Of a stretch of 64,000 nucleotides of DNA, positions 27,304-35,748 are shown one piece after another (positions within the stretch are counted from its first letter, which is position 1; each line of letters opens with the position of its first letter). The notes beneath the pieces were generated by a model. That model was not told the DNA's origin and searched no databases. It saw nothing but the letters and a program-made list of their open reading frames with translations. A program made the translations under genes and the position numbers. Origin of the DNA: Peptococcaceae bacterium BICA1-7. Its GTDB lineage: Bacteria; Bacillota; Desulfotomaculia; Desulfotomaculales; Desulfocucumaceae. The stretch lies in assembly GCA_000802095.1 (NCBI GenBank), contig JUEB01000001.1, forward strand, positions 186,001-250,000. Direction: 5' to 3'.

Positions 27304-28068
27304 CTAAAGATTTTCTATACCGGCAATCTTCCAGGCCCCGTTAACCAGTATTGTATCAATCAGGAACGAAGCTTGTTTTTCAGCGCCGTCCATTGTTACA
27401 CTGCAGACGGCCTTTACCACTGCATAATCGTCTGAGATTCCCAAGCATTCCAGGCTTTTTACAGTGGTTACCGTTTGCTGCAGCACCCCGTATGTATTTG
27501 CATCCACAGGTAACGATTTTGACCTCTCTGAGTCCTGTAATAACTTGCCGGACAGGTATATATAGCCCTTTGCCCTTTTTTCGGAATATGGGGCCTCCAG
27601 ATAAGCCTTAATAACTCCACCAGCGGCATCTGCCGGCAGTTGCCCGGGTTTGAGATCATCGTGCAGGTATTCGCCCCACGTGGTCTTATAGATTTTCCAA
27701 CTGTCTCCGGACTTAATGAGGGCAAAGGTGTATGCCAGCCTGTCAAACCCTTCCGCTGTGCTCTTGGTAATATCAGCCTCTACCCTGGTCAGGCAATCTC
27801 CAACCCGGGATACCTTGTATTTACTGAAGATAATTTTGTCCCCATCAGCCTTTACTTGCCCCGCATTGGCCTTCGCAGAAATCAGGGCCTCCCCGGTCAG
27901 GACCCCAAATACCTCCTGCCAGTTTCCAGCCGCAGCATTTTCCAGGTAGGTTTCCACCACAGGGTATACCTCTTTTTCAAGGGCAGACTGACTGCTATTT
28001 TCAAGAGGGCTGCACCCAGCCAGAAGTAAGAGCGCAATTACCAACACAGGCTTAATAAATTCTTTCAG
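27304..28068 (-). CDS. Lipoprotein, probable CTG start
   Basis: From a CTG at 28068 the protein starts (M)KEFIKPVLVIALLLLAGC, a textbook lipoprotein signal with lipobox LLAGC. GGGAGGG lies exactly 6 bp upstream of that CTG. The longer frame from ATG at 28125 would run through the terminator at 28085-28113 and has no ribosome site. The mature ~235 residues form two NTF2-like alpha+beta repeats (VETYLENAAAGNWQEVF; SGDSWKIYKTTWGE; VNGAWKIAGIENL). Such folds occur in lipoproteins and TcpC/VirB8-like transfer components. Anchored on the outer membrane face; function unknown. Confidence 0.7.
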   Translation of the reverse strand: MKEFIKPVLVIALLLLAGCSPLENSSQSALEKEVYPVVETYLENAAAGNWQEVFGVLTGEALISAKANAGQVKADGDKIIFSKYKVSRVGDCLTRVEADITKSTAEGFDRLAYTFALIKSGDSWKIYKTTWGEYLHDDLKPGQLPADAAGGVIKAYLEAPYSEKRAKGYIYLSGKLLQDSERSKSLPVDANTYGVLQQTVTTVKSLECLGISDDYAVVKAVCSVTMDGAEKQASFLIDTILVNGAWKIAGIENL

Positions 28069-28084
28069 AAATATCCCTCCCCTT

Positions 28085-28113
28085 AAAAAAGAAAAACCCG
28101 GAGCGCATCCGAG
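28085..28113 (-). terminator. Intrinsic terminator between secreted genes
   Basis: On the minus strand CTCGGA and TCCGGG pair around a 5-base loop (28097-28113), followed by TTTTTCTTTTTT. It ends transcription of the secreted-protein pair upstream and argues that the lipoprotein start lies after it. Confidence 0.7.
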
Positions 28114-28126
28114 ATCATTTATCATC

Positions 28127-29065
28127 TTAGAGTTTTCTTATTGTTATTGAGTCCCTTCCGGTATTGCCTGCCTCATCTTTCACCCATACCGTGATTAGGT
28201 TTGATCCGGTGCTGCTTACCAGGAGATCAACCACTCCATCAAGGGGTAAAGGCTGGTATGCGGTCCCGTCCAGACTGTATTCAAATAGACTGCTTGCGTT
28301 ATCAGAAGTATTAATTATAGCCCGAATAGTGTTATCACTGGTGGCCATCGCTCCTGAAGCTGTGGCTATCTTTACCTCCGGCGGTGAAGTATCTCCACCC
28401 AGGTTATTCTGAATATTGGTAACTGCGGTAGCCAGTGAATCGATTTTTGTATTAACTGTTTGGGCTGTATTGTATGCGATCAAGGAATTTGTTTTAGCCT
28501 GCCGCGCTTCGGCAAGAACGGTGCCGCCGGAGTCTCTTACTGCCGTAATTGTATTGCCATTAACATTGTATACTGAGTTATAGGCGTTTAAAGCGTTGGT
28601 GCTTGCTGTATTGGCTGCAGTTGTTGCCGCACCAATAGAGGCCCCGGAGTATGAACCTCCGGTAGTATGCGTTGCAGTAAATGTTTTATTATCCATACCC
28701 AAAAAGCCATAAGAGCCGGCTGATATACCGTCGTAATTTTTAAAATTATACTGAGTAATAACACCCGTCACATTCCAGGTGCTGCCATCATCCGGCACCA
28801 CATAGTTTATGCACCATCTATACTTACCGCCAGAAGTATATACACTAAGACTATGGTTCAGTACCTGTGTCACTGCGTGAGTTCTATTAAAACCTGTAAT
28901 ATGAACAGATATGGAATTGCTATGGTCAGAGTCATAGGCAATTATATCTGTATTATAAGAATATGTTGCGGCTTGAGACATTGTGGGTACATTTAAAAAC
29001 ACAATAAAACAAATGGATAATATTAGTTTCTTAATAACAAACAGAATGCGATGCTTTCCTATCAA
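28127..29065 (-). CDS. Secreted modular protein A (variable head, shared tail)
   Basis: TTG at 29065 after GGAGGTG gives a ~312-residue protein with a signal peptide (KKLILSICFIVFLNVP ... SQA). The N-terminal ~130 residues are beta-rich and unlike the neighbour. The C-terminal part, from NTITAVRD through EARQAKTNS, a coiled-coil-like Ala/Asn segment, DTSPPEV and an Ig-like domain ending WVKDEAGN ... IRKL, closely matches the next gene. This suggests interchangeable heads on a common stalk, like minor pilins, adhesins or fibre tips. Function unknown. Confidence 0.65.
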   Translation of the reverse strand: MIGKHRILFVIKKLILSICFIVFLNVPTMSQAATYSYNTDIIAYDSDHSNSISVHITGFNRTHAVTQVLNHSLSVYTSGGKYRWCINYVVPDDGSTWNVTGVITQYNFKNYDGISAGSYGFLGMDNKTFTATHTTGGSYSGASIGAATTAANTASTNALNAYNSVYNVNGNTITAVRDSGGTVLAEARQAKTNSLIAYNTAQTVNTKIDSLATAVTNIQNNLGGDTSPPEVKIATASGAMATSDNTIRAIINTSDNASSLFEYSLDGTAYQPLPLDGVVDLLVSSTGSNLITVWVKDEAGNTGRDSITIRKL

Positions 29066-29120
29066 AAAAACACCTCCGATACTTATCACCCTATAAAATA
29101 TTTAATGGAAGGTTTCCAGC

Positions 29121-30347
29121 TTAGAGTTTTCTTATGAAGATAACATCCGTACTCTTATTTCCCGCCTCATCTTTAACCCAAACATTGATTGGCACTGAGC
29201 CGAAACCACAAACGGGGACTGTGACAACCCGATCTACCGGTAATGGCTGGTAAGAGGAATCATTCAGACTGTATGTAAACGTATTGGAAATATTATCGGA
29301 GACTTCTACAACAATTTTTATCGAATTACCAGAAGTGGCCCTGGCTCCAGATACTGTTTTCAGATCTATTACAGGTGGTGAGGTATCCGCCCCCATGTTG
29401 TTTTGGATATTTGTTATGGCAGTAGCAAGCGCATCAATCTTCGCACTAACTGTCTGGGCTGTATTATAGGCATTCAGGGCGTTTGTGCTGGCCTGTGATG
29501 CATACGTGCTGGCGTTCTGGGAATTGGTTTTAGCCTGGCGCGCCTCGGATAGGACGGTGCCACTGGCATCCCGGACGGCCGTAATGGTGTTCCCATACCC
29601 ATTACTCACGTCTGATATTACGGTATTAACCCTATTCGTCAAATCCGGATCAATAGGAATATATACACTGCCCATATCCACTGTATGTATTTTATGAGGA
29701 TAGAACCCCCACGTAAGAATATAACTATAACTCTTACCTACACCTACACTTGTATCTATCCATTCAGTTACATTACTCCTTATTGCTGCAGTTTGATTAT
29801 TCTTAAAGGTATAGTCAAGAGCCCCATTTGGTGTACTATTAACAAATGAAGCATGTATAAATCCATCACTTTCTAAACTCAAGTTTGTGCTGTCTATTCT
29901 GTATCTTTTTACTCTCATATTCAATACTTCAACTTGTAGTATCGTAGCATCAGTTGTGGTTGTTGTAAACCCATAAAACGCCAGCCTATTATATCCTGCA
30001 TCAGAAAAATTATAAGCAACCGGACTTGACCAATTTGTATCTGTTATTGGTGTAATAAATTTAGAATCTCCATAAGATCCGGTATCATTATCGCCTGCCG
30101 CATACATTCTACATTCCACATTCTGACCTGACACTCTTTTATACCTTAACGTAACTGATACAATTGAATCCATTCCTTCAGTCGCAAGTGCATTAGTTAG
30201 AGTATGCCCTGTGTCACGGTCACGAACACTCCAAACACCTTTATAACCAGAATCGTACTCCGTATAGCCAGCTAAAGCTACACCTTGCCCTAAAAATAGC
30301 ATTAATACTAATGTTAATGAGCAGAGTATCATTTTAAACTTTATCAT
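29121..30347 (-). CDS. Secreted modular protein B (paralogue of A)
   Basis: This 408-residue protein has a signal peptide (KMILCSLTLVLMLFLGQGVALA) and GGGAGG before its ATG. Its first ~230 residues form a beta-rich head of lectin-like strand pattern with no similarity to protein A. Its last ~170 residues share the A-type tail: ITAVRDASGTVL, SEARQAKTNS, a longer Ala/Asn coiled segment, ADTSPPVIDL and VWVKDEAGNKSTD. The two genes are tandem with a 55-bp gap and lie directly downstream of TadE/G-like pseudopilin genes. Confidence 0.65.
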   Translation of the reverse strand: MIKFKMILCSLTLVLMLFLGQGVALAGYTEYDSGYKGVWSVRDRDTGHTLTNALATEGMDSIVSVTLRYKRVSGQNVECRMYAAGDNDTGSYGDSKFITPITDTNWSSPVAYNFSDAGYNRLAFYGFTTTTTDATILQVEVLNMRVKRYRIDSTNLSLESDGFIHASFVNSTPNGALDYTFKNNQTAAIRSNVTEWIDTSVGVGKSYSYILTWGFYPHKIHTVDMGSVYIPIDPDLTNRVNTVISDVSNGYGNTITAVRDASGTVLSEARQAKTNSQNASTYASQASTNALNAYNTAQTVSAKIDALATAITNIQNNMGADTSPPVIDLKTVSGARATSGNSIKIVVEVSDNISNTFTYSLNDSSYQPLPVDRVVTVPVCGFGSVPINVWVKDEAGNKSTDVIFIRKL

Positions 30348-30370
30348 GCTAAAACCTCCCGTATAAACAA

Positions 30371-30913
30371 TTAGATTTGGTCTACCGGCCTGCTGATCAG
30401 CTCCGGCCCGGCTGTGACGTGGCAGTACATGGTGGTTTCATCCGGCAGGCCGGCCAGTTTTGAAAGGGCTCCGATTTTTACCGGAAAGCTGATAATGGCC
30501 ACTACCGACACCTGGCTGACAGTTTCGCTGTAGCCGGTGAATGTATATGTAAACGGAATTTCTTCCTGCTTAACCACCTTAAAATAATCAACCTGCACCG
30601 GACCCGAATTAAGCATCGACCCCGCCAACGGATTCAGGCTGTGGTCCAGCAGCAGATTTATTTTAAGGGTATCGTAGAAGGTCTGGGCTGCCCTGGACTC
30701 GTCTATGACCAGACTGGCATTTTTAAGCTCTTCCTCATCCACCTGGGCGGCTGCGCTTCTCACCGCCAGGTCCAGCTTGTTTTTTACAGCTACCTTAATG
30801 CAAAAATGCTCACCAACATCGGTAACCAGGGCCGCTACTACAAAAAAACATATGATCATTAAGAGGGCCAGTATATATGCTGACCCTCTCTGGTCACTTA
30901 AAAATTTAATCAC
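30371..30913 (-). CDS. TadE/TadG-like pseudopilin
   Basis: This 180-residue protein has the leader pattern SDQRGSAYILALLMIICFFVV, a short positively charged head, then Gly-Ser and one hydrophobic helix. The ~150-residue remainder is extracellular and lacks repeats. This is typical of TadE/TadG-type minor pilins that prime or cap Tad pili. It overlaps the next upstream gene by 4 bp (ATGA), so the two are co-translated. Confidence 0.65.
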   Translation of the reverse strand: MIKFLSDQRGSAYILALLMIICFFVVAALVTDVGEHFCIKVAVKNKLDLAVRSAAAQVDEEELKNASLVIDESRAAQTFYDTLKINLLLDHSLNPLAGSMLNSGPVQVDYFKVVKQEEIPFTYTFTGYSETVSQVSVVAIISFPVKIGALSKLAGLPDETTMYCHVTAGPELISRPVDQI

Positions 30914-31395
30914 TCTATGAACACCTCGCTTTGGGCGGCGGCGTTAACCTTGAGACGCAAGCTTTCTTCGCTGACCACATAGCTCATCAGGCTGTCGATC
31001 AAAAAGAATTTGAAGCGCCAGGGATAGCTGATATTCACATTTATGTACGAGCCCCTTTGCACCGGTGTGTCCATATCGGTGCCGTAAATATACACTGTGT
31101 CGTTATCCAGGGCGCCCGGAGGAGAGTCACTGCCCGCATCATAATTGTATCCCTGGCTATTCACTGTCCAGTCAGATACCTTGGCGGCCAGTTGGGCCCT
31201 CACCTCACTGGTGAACTGCCCCCTGGTGGCGGCAGCTTCAGCAGTATTGCAGACATAGTAGTTTATCACCGACCAGTTATACATGAGATAGCCCATTTCA
31301 ATAACGAAGCAAAAAATCATAAACAGGAGGGGGATTACTATCAGCGCCTCTATGAAGACCTGACCCCTCCTGTCTTTATGTAACCTCTTAAACAT
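30910..31395 (-). CDS. TadE-family pseudopilin
   Basis: This 161-residue protein starts with KDRRGQVFIEALIVIPLLFMIFCF: a basic head, Gly-Gln cleavage point and Glu at +5 within a single helix, the TadE signature. The body is a globular extracellular domain. Its ATG shares one base with the stop of the upstream prepilin gene (TAATG). Confidence 0.75.
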   Translation of the reverse strand: MFKRLHKDRRGQVFIEALIVIPLLFMIFCFVIEMGYLMYNWSVINYYVCNTAEAAATRGQFTSEVRAQLAAKVSDWTVNSQGYNYDAGSDSPPGALDNDTVYIYGTDMDTPVQRGSYINVNISYPWRFKFFLIDSLMSYVVSEESLRLKVNAAAQSEVFIE

Positions 31396-31571
31396 TAATT
31401 TCCCACCTGTTCGACCTCGGTTTTTATATCACCAATCTTGTCGCCCAGGGCTGCGCCAAGTTCGTTCATATGGGAAGCAACCACAAAGACTACACCGATT
31501 ATGAGAAGGGCCATTTCCACGAAGACACTGCCCTCTTGGCCACGGTGAAGTCTTGCTAAAAATACTTTCAA
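31395..31571 (-). CDS. 58-residue class III prepilin-like protein
   Basis: TTG at 31571 has GAAGGTG 7 bp upstream. The peptide has a basic head ending RGQEG, then SVFVEMALLIIGVVFVV with Glu at +5 after the glycine, and a short amphipathic tail. This matches Flp-type prepilins processed by a TadV/CpaA peptidase such as that at 39821. It closely resembles the next prepilin at 31608-31811. Confidence 0.7.
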   Translation of the reverse strand: MKVFLARLHRGQEGSVFVEMALLIIGVVFVVASHMNELGAALGDKIGDIKTEVEQVGN

Positions 31572-31607
31572 GGAGTATCACCTTCTTCCCGGTTATCTTT
31601 TGCCGGA

Positions 31608-31811
31608 TTAATCTAATGAGGGAACCGCAACGCCCTGGATTTGCGTGGAAATGTTGTTGTACTTAGGCACAATACCATCGTTGGCCAGCCCTGAGGCAGC
31701 ATTGAAAACCACGAAGGCTACACCGATCAGTACGAGGGCCATTTCAACGAAGTAGCTGCCCCCCTGGTCCTCGTGCAGCGCAACCATAACCTTTTTTGCT
31801 TTTTTAGTCAT
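31608..31811 (-). CDS. 67-residue class III prepilin-like protein
   Basis: The sequence HEDQGGSYFVEMALVLIGVAFVV has the glycine cleavage point, Glu at +5 and one long hydrophobic helix. AGGAGG precedes the ATG. It is the second of three tiny prepilin-like genes in a row. Confidence 0.72.
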   Translation of the reverse strand: MTKKAKKVMVALHEDQGGSYFVEMALVLIGVAFVVFNAASGLANDGIVPKYNNISTQIQGVAVPSLD

Positions 31812-31848
31812 TCAAAAAACCTCCTTTTTTACGATTTGCAACTTATGC

Positions 31849-31998
31849 CTATTCCTTTTCCGATGGCCCGGGCTTTTTCTTTTTCCACTTTAAATATGAC
31901 AGCAACAGGCCCGCCCCGATAAAGGCAAATCCCACAACTTCCAGGCTCATCCCTCCTTTTTGGTTTTTGTGCAGTAACCACAGGTATTCTTTTACCAC
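31849..31998 (-). CDS. 49-residue prepilin-like membrane peptide
   Basis: GTG at 31998 (GGGGG upstream) opens a peptide with HKNQKGGMSLEVVGFAFIGAGLLL and a very basic tail (KWKKKKPG). The glycine-then-helix layout is like its two neighbours, though Glu is at +4. It lies 12 bp after the TadC-like gene. It could equally be a simple one-pass membrane peptide. Confidence 0.55.
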   Translation of the reverse strand: MVKEYLWLLHKNQKGGMSLEVVGFAFIGAGLLLSYLKWKKKKPGPSEKE

Positions 31999-32010
31999 GG
32001 TATTAACCCC

Positions 32011-32808
32011 CTATTTAATAGTGTTTAACTGGTTGATTATAGAACCCACCATAGGGATAATAAACATCATGATAAATATCACTATCAGTACTCCAGGCAA
32101 GAGCGACATTAAAACAGGCTGAATCTTAATCCACCTCTTTATTTTGGAAGCCTTTCTCTGCCTGGACACTTTCGAGTAATTGGTCAGTATCTCGCTGATA
32201 TCGGCCCCGGTGCTCTGCTCTACGGCGATGATCCGGGCAAAGTCCTTCATTTCAGCCACGTTGCAGCGTCTGGCGAAATTATCGACGGCCTCTATCAGAC
32301 CCACCAGCTCCATCTCAGCTGACAGCAGCGCCAGTTCGCGGCCAAGCACTCCTTTATAGGACCTGGCCACCACTTTAAAGGCGTCATAATAGCCCACTGC
32401 CCTGGCATAGATCTTTACCTGCTCCACCATCAGTGGAAAGGCTGCCTGTATAGCCTCCTTTCTCCTTTTCTCAAAAAAGCTTAAGAGCATTTCCGGAGCT
32501 TTTGCTGCCATAGGCAGCGCCAGAAGAAATAAGGCCCCCCCTTTCTGCCCTCCCGCCAGCAGTGCTGCTCCGGCAAGAAAAATAAGCAGCAGGACAGACC
32601 TTTTGCCGGCAGTTACCAATTCCGCCGAAAATGGAATTCTTAAGGCCTCCAGCCTTTTTCTCAGTGATTTCAGATCTTCGGCTGATGCGCCGTAGCGGCC
32701 AGCCCATTCAAATACCTGGAGCGCCCCCGGCAATTTAACCCTTCTGAGGCACCAGGCCATTACGGCAATGCCCACCAATACCGGGGGATACATTATTGAC
32801 GGAATCAT
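32011..32808 (-). CDS. tadC: TadC-like inner-membrane platform protein (set 1)
   Basis: This 265-residue type II secretion F-domain protein has N-terminal helices, a cytoplasmic helical core (FPLMVEQVKIYARAVGY; SAEMELVGLIEAVDNFARR) and a C-terminal hydrophobic pair (SLLPGVLIVIFIMMFIIPM). TadB/TadC pairs anchor the pilus or pseudopilus ATPase. It overlaps the TadB-like gene by 4 bp. Confidence 0.8.
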   Translation of the reverse strand: MIPSIMYPPVLVGIAVMAWCLRRVKLPGALQVFEWAGRYGASAEDLKSLRKRLEALRIPFSAELVTAGKRSVLLLIFLAGAALLAGGQKGGALFLLALPMAAKAPEMLLSFFEKRRKEAIQAAFPLMVEQVKIYARAVGYYDAFKVVARSYKGVLGRELALLSAEMELVGLIEAVDNFARRCNVAEMKDFARIIAVEQSTGADISEILTNYSKVSRQRKASKIKRWIKIQPVLMSLLPGVLIVIFIMMFIIPMVGSIINQLNTIK

Positions 32809-33749
32809 ACTTCTTCCAGCACCCCTTTCCTGCCGTCAAAATACCAGCAAAGGTACTCGGCGATAACCAGCAGGGAGACCAGCATATGGCCCCGGCTTGT
32901 TTCTGTGAATACTCTGTGGGCATCAGCGGATCCGGTAAGCATCCAGAGGAAGACAGCCGGCAGGGCGGCCATGAATATGTATATAACAGCCTTTTTGCCT
33001 CTGGTCTCGTTGACCAGCTCCTCCCGCAGGTCCATCCTCTCCCTGACCACTTCAGACATCATTTTAATTACTTCGCGGGTGTCGCTGCCGTACTGCCTGG
33101 AGAGGACGATACCGTGAACAAAGGTGTTTATGTCTATGTTGTCAAGATTGGCGGCAAACTCTAAAAGACATTCATCAAAATCCCGGTTGGTATTGACGTT
33201 CAATATCAGGTTTTCCAGCTCTATTTTTAGAGGCTGGGGGGTTGCCGGTATGACCCTTTCTATGGCCTGCTTGAGGTTGTCGGACACCTGGCACAGTTCG
33301 GCCAGCAGCTGCAGCATCAGCTGGGCCTGCAACTCTATTACGCTTTTAATTCTCTTGTGATACAGCCTGTCCACCAGCTGGTGAGCAAAGAGCACCCACA
33401 ATACTACTGATAATATGGCCAGGAGCTGGTTTGACATAAGCTTTAAGCTTACGACCGCAAGTACGGCGGAGATAGCCGTGATACCAGTCAGAAAGGCGCT
33501 ATAGCTGAAGGGCATGCCTAATTTTTTGAGCATAAAGGCGGTGTCTTTAGTGACCTGGTGCCTGGAGAAGAATAAGTCACTCCGGACTGCTTCGTGTACC
33601 AGCAAGTCTTTAAGCTTTGTAAAGGATTTGCTGAACATCTGAATGTTTCTGGCTGCAAAGACTGCCATAATAGCTGAGGCAATAAAAAGCGCCGGTATGA
33701 AAATCTCCGGCACAGCCAGCAGGACATACAGTTTTTCCCGGCATATCAT
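32805..33749 (-). CDS. tadB: TadB-like inner-membrane platform protein (set 1)
   Basis: This 314-residue F-domain protein has two central helices (TAISAVLAVVSLKLM; LLAILSVVLWVLFA), a helical cytoplasmic core (QLMLQLLAELCQVSDNLKQAIER; QYGSDTREVIKMMSEVVRERMDL) and C-terminal helices. It overlaps both the TadA upstream and TadC downstream by 4 bp, giving a tightly coupled TadA-TadB-TadC block. Confidence 0.82.
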   Translation of the reverse strand: MICREKLYVLLAVPEIFIPALFIASAIMAVFAARNIQMFSKSFTKLKDLLVHEAVRSDLFFSRHQVTKDTAFMLKKLGMPFSYSAFLTGITAISAVLAVVSLKLMSNQLLAILSVVLWVLFAHQLVDRLYHKRIKSVIELQAQLMLQLLAELCQVSDNLKQAIERVIPATPQPLKIELENLILNVNTNRDFDECLLEFAANLDNIDINTFVHGIVLSRQYGSDTREVIKMMSEVVRERMDLREELVNETRGKKAVIYIFMAALPAVFLWMLTGSADAHRVFTETSRGHMLVSLLVIAEYLCWYFDGRKGVLEEV

Positions 33750-34972
33750 ACCAGTGACACCACTCCCCTGGCCTGCTTTGGCGCACTAAAAGGCCTTATC
33801 TGCGGCAGCTTTTCTTCCCCCAGCTCTTCCTGCAGCCGGTCCAGCAGTTCACCGGTGAGGCTGTTAAGGCATTCATGCCTGTTTTCTCTCCTGTTGAACC
33901 GGTATATTTCCCTGAAGTGAGGTTTACCGTTACTGTCTGTCAGCTCATTAACCTCTGAAATGCACCATTTGCCGTCCTTGTACTTTTTGATGTAGATGGT
34001 CAGGTCTATGGCGCTTACTATATGACGGCCCAGTTCCTCATCAGTTATGCCGGAGGCCGGTTTGGCGGCCCTCAATATCCTCTGGAAAAGGTTCATCCTG
34101 GCGTTATTGCTGTGGCCTGTTGACATTGATCCGTAGTGCCCGGTGTCCATGGCCAGCAGGAGGTAATATGTTTCATCCCCCCTGAATTCACCCAGTATTA
34201 TCCGGTCCGGGTCCATACGCAGGGAGTTTTCTATAAGGTCCTTGATACTGGCCTTTTTCGATTCCTGCAGGGCCACCACGCCCTCCAGCCCCAGCTCAAG
34301 GGTGTCCTCCACGGTTATAACCCGCTCATCCCCCGGAATGTACCCACACAATAGCCTGGCAAAAGTGGTTTTGCCGCACCCGGTTACTCCGGCGATAACC
34401 ATATTGCACCCGGACCTTACAACGTACTGGAAGAACTGCAGCATTTCTTCACTGAGAAACCCCTGGGATAGAAGCTCCTGTTCTGTATACACCTTCTTGG
34501 GGAATTTCCTGATGGATATGGCGGGAGTAGTTGTATTAGGGTATATGACCCCGTTCAGACGCATTCCTCCGGGCAATTGGACGTTGACCAAGGGATTGCT
34601 GAAATCTATTTTCCGACCGGCCTTCTGCACCACGTTGTGCAGTATCTTCATAACGTCCTCGCTGCTGTTGAACCTGATGCCAGTTTTCTCTTTCCTGCCG
34701 CCGCTTCTCTTTATCTCCATTTCCAGGTTGGTGACAAATATATCGGTCACCTCCGGGTCCCGCATATATGGCCCCAGCTCCTTGTAGCCTATCAGCTGGT
34801 CTATGGTATACTGCTCTATATCCTGGTCTTCCCGGCCCAATAGGGTTCTTATTTCCTGTTTTATGACCTGTTCTTTCTTCTCCCAGCCACCTTCTTCGCT
34901 ATCCAAAAAGAGCTTGCGGTGCTTTTTTATCACTGCTTCCTGTACTTCCCCAACGAGCTTATGTCTATCCAT
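33746..34972 (-). CDS. tadA: TadA/CpaF-type secretion ATPase (set 1)
   Basis: This ~408-residue ATPase has Walker A GVTGCGKTT (~194), the Asp box RVITVEDTLEL, Walker B RIILGEFRGDE and His box TGHYGSMSTGHS, all hallmarks of the VirB11/TadA/GspE superfamily. It would power pilus assembly or, as a VirB11 analogue, transfer. ATG at 34972 has GAGGGGGG upstream; a longer frame to 35020 overlaps the CpaB-like stop. A second TadA is fused to a ParA-like domain at 42802. Confidence 0.9.
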   Translation of the reverse strand: MDRHKLVGEVQEAVIKKHRKLFLDSEEGGWEKKEQVIKQEIRTLLGREDQDIEQYTIDQLIGYKELGPYMRDPEVTDIFVTNLEMEIKRSGGRKEKTGIRFNSSEDVMKILHNVVQKAGRKIDFSNPLVNVQLPGGMRLNGVIYPNTTTPAISIRKFPKKVYTEQELLSQGFLSEEMLQFFQYVVRSGCNMVIAGVTGCGKTTFARLLCGYIPGDERVITVEDTLELGLEGVVALQESKKASIKDLIENSLRMDPDRIILGEFRGDETYYLLLAMDTGHYGSMSTGHSNNARMNLFQRILRAAKPASGITDEELGRHIVSAIDLTIYIKKYKDGKWCISEVNELTDSNGKPHFREIYRFNRRENRHECLNSLTGELLDRLQEELGEEKLPQIRPFSAPKQARGVVSLV

Positions 34973-34991
34973 GCTTATATAGCCCCCCTCT

Positions 34992-35705
34992 TTATCTGGT
35001 TTTGGCGGGTTGTTTGTCACCGTAATTCAGCAGCTGCAGCAAATTGTCCAACTGTCCGGGGTCATATATATCCCCGCTTAGCTCAGCTCCTTCAGCCTCC
35101 GGGAGCAGCCACAGCTCTTTTGACCGGGCCTTCCCGAAAAATATAGGGCCCACCTGGTCCCATTTGAGCGCCAGGGTAATGCTGTCACCGCTGTTTGCCG
35201 AGACAGCGTTCTTAATCTGTTCTACTGTCCCAGACAGGTTTATGTTTGTATCCGTAACAGACAATATCTTAATTCCTTTACCCACTACCTGGGGATTGCC
35301 GCCTTCCAGTATGGCTACCACCGTGATTGTTTCTCCGGCCTTGATATTTTGAGGCCACCTGGCCTCGTTTTTGTTAAGGGTAAGCCAGGTTTCATCCTGG
35401 CCAACACTGTTTTTAGTTTCGCTGGACAGGTCTGCGGTTATCTTTTGGGATAGTATGGGCTCCTGGTTATACAGGTTTACCATGGCGTATTTTCCTATTA
35501 CCTGACCCGGGACGGTTAAAGCCAATTCGTGCATATCCCTCTTGGCCAGGGTGACATACCCTATGTCAGCCTGGCCAATCACTGCGCCGGCAGGAATATC
35601 TTTGTTGGGCGCTACAACCTTTACCGGCATGTACATCCGGTATAAGGCAAAAAATACCGATACAGCAGCCGCAATACTCAGCAGCACCGCCACCCAGAAG
35701 CTCAT
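34992..35705 (-). CDS. CpaB/RcpC-like SAF-domain pilus assembly protein (set 1)
   Basis: This 237-residue protein has one N-terminal membrane helix, then a SAF-type domain (VVAPNKDIPAGAVIGQADIGYVT; VIGKYAMVNLYNQEPIL). CpaB proteins help build the Tad secretion path outside the membrane. It lies immediately upstream of the TadA gene. A second CpaB is at 45062. Confidence 0.78.
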   Translation of the reverse strand: MSFWVAVLLSIAAAVSVFFALYRMYMPVKVVAPNKDIPAGAVIGQADIGYVTLAKRDMHELALTVPGQVIGKYAMVNLYNQEPILSQKITADLSSETKNSVGQDETWLTLNKNEARWPQNIKAGETITVVAILEGGNPQVVGKGIKILSVTDTNINLSGTVEQIKNAVSANSGDSITLALKWDQVGPIFFGKARSKELWLLPEAEGAELSGDIYDPGQLDNLLQLLNYGDKQPAKTR

Positions 35706-35748
35706 GTTTTTTGCCGGTAGTTTGAGCCTGTTTATTTTTCCTCACCCC

